This document shows positions 61,822 through 63,518 of a DNA stretch of 63,518 bases, piece after piece (the stretch's first letter is position 1; each line of letters starts with the position of its first letter). Under the pieces are notes generated by a model. That model saw nothing but the letters and a program-made list of their open reading frames with translations, ran no database searches and was not told where the DNA came from. Source of the DNA: an uncultured Lachnospiraceae bacterium (GTDB taxonomy: Bacteria > Bacillota > Clostridia > Lachnospirales > Lachnospiraceae); the NCBI GenBank assembly GCA_910584325.1, contig CAJTZH010000007.1, positions 1 through 63,518 on the forward strand, in the 5' to 3' direction. A program made the position numbers and the translations under genes.

Positions 61822-62493
61822 ATGAAATATATAGGAATTGTCGAAGACGACAGGGGATTAAACAGCGGAATTGTGCTGGCGTTAAAAACAAATGAATATG
61901 ATTTTATTCAGGCATACAGTCTTGCGGAAGCGAAAGAAATGGACATGGATAGCCTCGATTTGCTGATTCTGGATGTTAACCTGCCGGATGGAAACGGGTT
62001 TGATTTTTTACAGACAATTAAAAACCGTTATGACCTGCCAGTGATTATGCTCACGGCAAATGACACGGAGATGGACGAGGTGCGCGCGCTGCAGATAGGA
62101 GCAGACGATTATATCACAAAACCATTCAGTCTGATGGTACTTCGGGCAAGAATTGATACGGTTTTAAAACGGATAGGGAAAAAAGGGCAGCTTGTTTATG
62201 AAAACGAAGTTTTCCGGTTTGATTTTGACAAACTGATATTTTCAAAAAATGAACGGAAAGTGGAACTTAGCCGTACTGAACAGAAATTATTGAAGGTACT
62301 GGTGGAAAATCGCGGAAGGAAGCTGACGAGAAATATGCTGATGGACGCGGTCTGGAGCAATGAGGCGGAATTTGTGGATGAAAACGCGCTGTCGGTATCC
62401 ATTAAGCGGCTGCGTGATAAATTAGAAGAAAATCCTGCCAAGCCTGAGTATATTCAGACGGTGTATGGCATCGGATATATTTGGAGAAATTAA
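61822..62493 (+). CDS. OmpR family response regulator
   Basis: Protein of 223 residues. The receiver has acidic residues in VEDD (8-10), phosphorylated Asp51 in LLILDVNLPDGNGF and the lysine in YITKPFSL; the C-terminal winged helix has SRTEQKLLKVLVENRG and SVSIKRLRDKLEENP. ATG at 61822 is chosen although its ribosome site is weak; GTG at 61810 is in frame. It is followed by a membrane-less kinase and an ABC gene, an arrangement typical of antimicrobial-peptide response modules in Firmicutes. Confidence 0.88.
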   Translation: MKYIGIVEDDRGLNSGIVLALKTNEYDFIQAYSLAEAKEMDMDSLDLLILDVNLPDGNGFDFLQTIKNRYDLPVIMLTANDTEMDEVRALQIGADDYITKPFSLMVLRARIDTVLKRIGKKGQLVYENEVFRFDFDKLIFSKNERKVELSRTEQKLLKVLVENRGRKLTRNMLMDAVWSNEAEFVDENALSVSIKRLRDKLEENPAKPEYIQTVYGIGYIWRN

Positions 62494-62494
62494 A

Positions 62495-63337
62495 ATGTTT
62501 ATCAGGAAACGGACGTTTGACATACTGAATCAGATGGTAGACGACGCGCTGTCGGGACAGTTTCGCGAATCGAATTATGACGAGTCGGAGCTTTCTAAAC
62601 TGGAAGTAAAGTGGAAGCGTTTTCTGGCGTCGTCGAAACTCTCATCGGATAAGGTGCGCGAGGAGCGGGATAAGGTACGGGAACTTGTGTCCGATATATC
62701 GCATCAGACAAAGACGCCGCTTGCCAATATCATGCTGTACAGCCAGCTTTTGAAGGAACGGCCGCTTGCTGATGAGGAAAAGACGCTGGTAGATGAAATC
62801 GTCCTGCAGTCGGAGAAACTGGAAGAGCTGATTACGTTTTTAATTAAAACGTCCCGGCTGGAAACTGGAACATTTCATATGATGCGGCAGCAGCAGGAAT
62901 TGATGGAGCTTGTAGAGGAGAGCGAAAAATTAATTGACGGCAAATGCAGGATAAAGGATATCCGGTTGAACAGAGCCATTACAAACGGGTATATAAAAGC
63001 GCGGTTTGATTTCAAGTGGACGCAGGAGGCGTTTTTAAATATTCTGGATAACGCCGTAAAATACGCGCCGCAGGGGAGCGTGGTAACAATCGGCATGTCG
63101 GAAACGGAGAGTTTTGCCCGTTTATCGGTGCGCGACGAGGGAATGGGTATTCCTGAAGAGGAGATTCCGTTAATTTTCAAACGGTTTTACAGGGGACGGC
63201 AGGTTGGCAGAGAAGAAGGCGTCGGCATCGGTCTGTACCTTGCAAGGCAGATTGTGGAGGAGCAGGGCGGATATATCCGCGTAAAATCGAAAACGGGTCG
63301 GGGAAGCTGTTTTGAGATATGTCTTCCGAAAGTTTAA
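62495..63337 (+). CDS. Sensor histidine kinase without membrane helices
   Basis: Protein of 280 residues. His70 in SDISHQTKTPLANIM is the phospho-acceptor; the ATPase has LDNAVKYAP, DEGMGIPEEE and GVGIGLYLARQI. No transmembrane helix is present, so it must sense a cytoplasmic signal or a membrane partner, as in kinases whose signal comes through an ABC transporter. ATG at 62495 follows TTGGAGAA, two bases after the regulator's stop; the in-frame ATG at 62465 lies inside that gene. Confidence 0.88.
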   Translation: MFIRKRTFDILNQMVDDALSGQFRESNYDESELSKLEVKWKRFLASSKLSSDKVREERDKVRELVSDISHQTKTPLANIMLYSQLLKERPLADEEKTLVDEIVLQSEKLEELITFLIKTSRLETGTFHMMRQQQELMELVEESEKLIDGKCRIKDIRLNRAITNGYIKARFDFKWTQEAFLNILDNAVKYAPQGSVVTIGMSETESFARLSVRDEGMGIPEEEIPLIFKRFYRGRQVGREEGVGIGLYLARQIVEEQGGYIRVKSKTGRGSCFEICLPKV

Positions 63338-63393
63338 TAGAATCTTTCAAAACTGTAATAATTGTGAAAGCAGGGAGAAAGAATGATGTGATA

Positions 63394-63427
63394 TAGTCTA
63401 TGTTGTAAGAGGCATAGGCTATTTTTT
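63394..63427 (+). terminator. Terminator-like hairpin between kinase and ABC gene
   Basis: TAGTCTATG (63394-63402) pairs with CATAGGCTA (63413-63421, one wobble pair), followed by six T. It lies in the leader of the ABC gene, so it either ends the kinase transcript or attenuates the transporter. Confidence 0.75.
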
Positions 63428-63453
63428 ATCATTTCTGAGAGGAGAAAATAAAC

Positions 63454-63518
63454 ATGAGCGAGAGTATTTTATTGACAAAGGAACTAAAAAAGTATTACGG
63501 AACAGGGGAAAATCAGGT
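63454..63518 (+). CDS. ABC transporter ATP-binding protein, start only
   Basis: The first 21 codons of a gene cut by the window end. The opening ILLTKELKKYYGTGENQV is the usual start of BceA/MacB-type ABC ATPases, and GAGAGGAG precedes the ATG. Together with the regulator and kinase upstream it suggests a BceRS-BceAB-like module for sensing and removing peptide antibiotics. The rest lies outside the window. Confidence 0.75.
   Translation, partial: MSESILLTKELKKYYGTGENQ

Noticed and set aside
1..63518. rRNA, tRNA genes, insertion sequences or prophage genes
   Set aside because: None was recognised by reading intergenic regions and protein products; no transposase, integrase or terminal inverted repeats were seen, though a short tRNA could be missed by eye.

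Overview
The window looks like a chromosomal segment of a low-to-moderate GC, Gram-positive Clostridia, most likely a pectin-degrading member of the Lachnospiraceae. The basis is the rpmG-secE-nusG-rplKA-rplJL-rpoBC and rpsL-rpsG-fusA-tuf order, strong AGGAGG ribosome-binding sites, clostridial-type TTGACA-17-TATAAT promoters, HD-GYP and CsrA-like motility traits, surface pectin enzymes with DUF4214 or cell-wall sorting ends, and a membrane-less sensor kinase beside a BceA-like ABC gene. The species was not determined; no rRNA, tRNA, CRISPR array or insertion sequence was recognised.

Layout. (1) 0.2-16.7 kb is a surface-glycan or flagellin-glycan assembly cluster: two LicD-type phosphotransferases, a DUF6492-like protein, a CDP-glycerol glycerophosphotransferase-like protein, a GT8, a GT2, a DUF4422 protein and seven CgeB-like glycosyltransferases that fall into two sequence subgroups. 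It is organised as a plus-strand operon, a minus-strand pair and a second plus-strand operon. (2) 16.8-20.6 kb holds a large secreted pectinesterase with DUF4214 repeats. (3) 20.7-30.2 kb is mixed: aroD, a small XRE regulator, a two-gene ABC system with degenerate ATPase motifs, an HD-GYP phosphodiesterase, a VanR/VanS-type two-component pair followed by an F420-ligase-like gene, an unusual FliD-like protein and a Cof-type HAD phosphatase. (4) 30.3-48.9 kb is the core transcription and translation block, including rpmG (49 codons, GTG start), an L10 leader, candidate L1 sites, a near-consensus rpoB promoter and several terminators. It is interrupted between rpoC and rpsL by a LytTR-domain remnant, a tandem direct-repeat operator, a secreted C39-like protein and a lipoprotein. 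(5) 48.9-50.2 kb has a solo HNH protein behind its own promoter and a highly structured leader RNA. (6) 50.3-53.6 kb is an orphan carB with a terminator-like leader hairpin. (7) 54.0-58.9 kb is a giant wall-anchored pectate lyase. (8) 59.0-63.5 kb has a bacteriohemerythrin fusion, a DUF305 protein, a two-helix membrane protein, and a response regulator and kinase leading into an ABC ATPase cut by the window edge.

How it fits together. The pectinesterase (de-esterification) and pectate lyase (cleavage) would work together outside the cell on plant pectin. The glycan cluster probably builds or decorates a surface polymer with sugars and phospho-alcohol groups. Hemerythrin/DUF305, the two-component pairs and the ABC modules look like redox, envelope and antimicrobial-stress responses. 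All functions are inferred from recognisable motifs and gene order; no database search was run.
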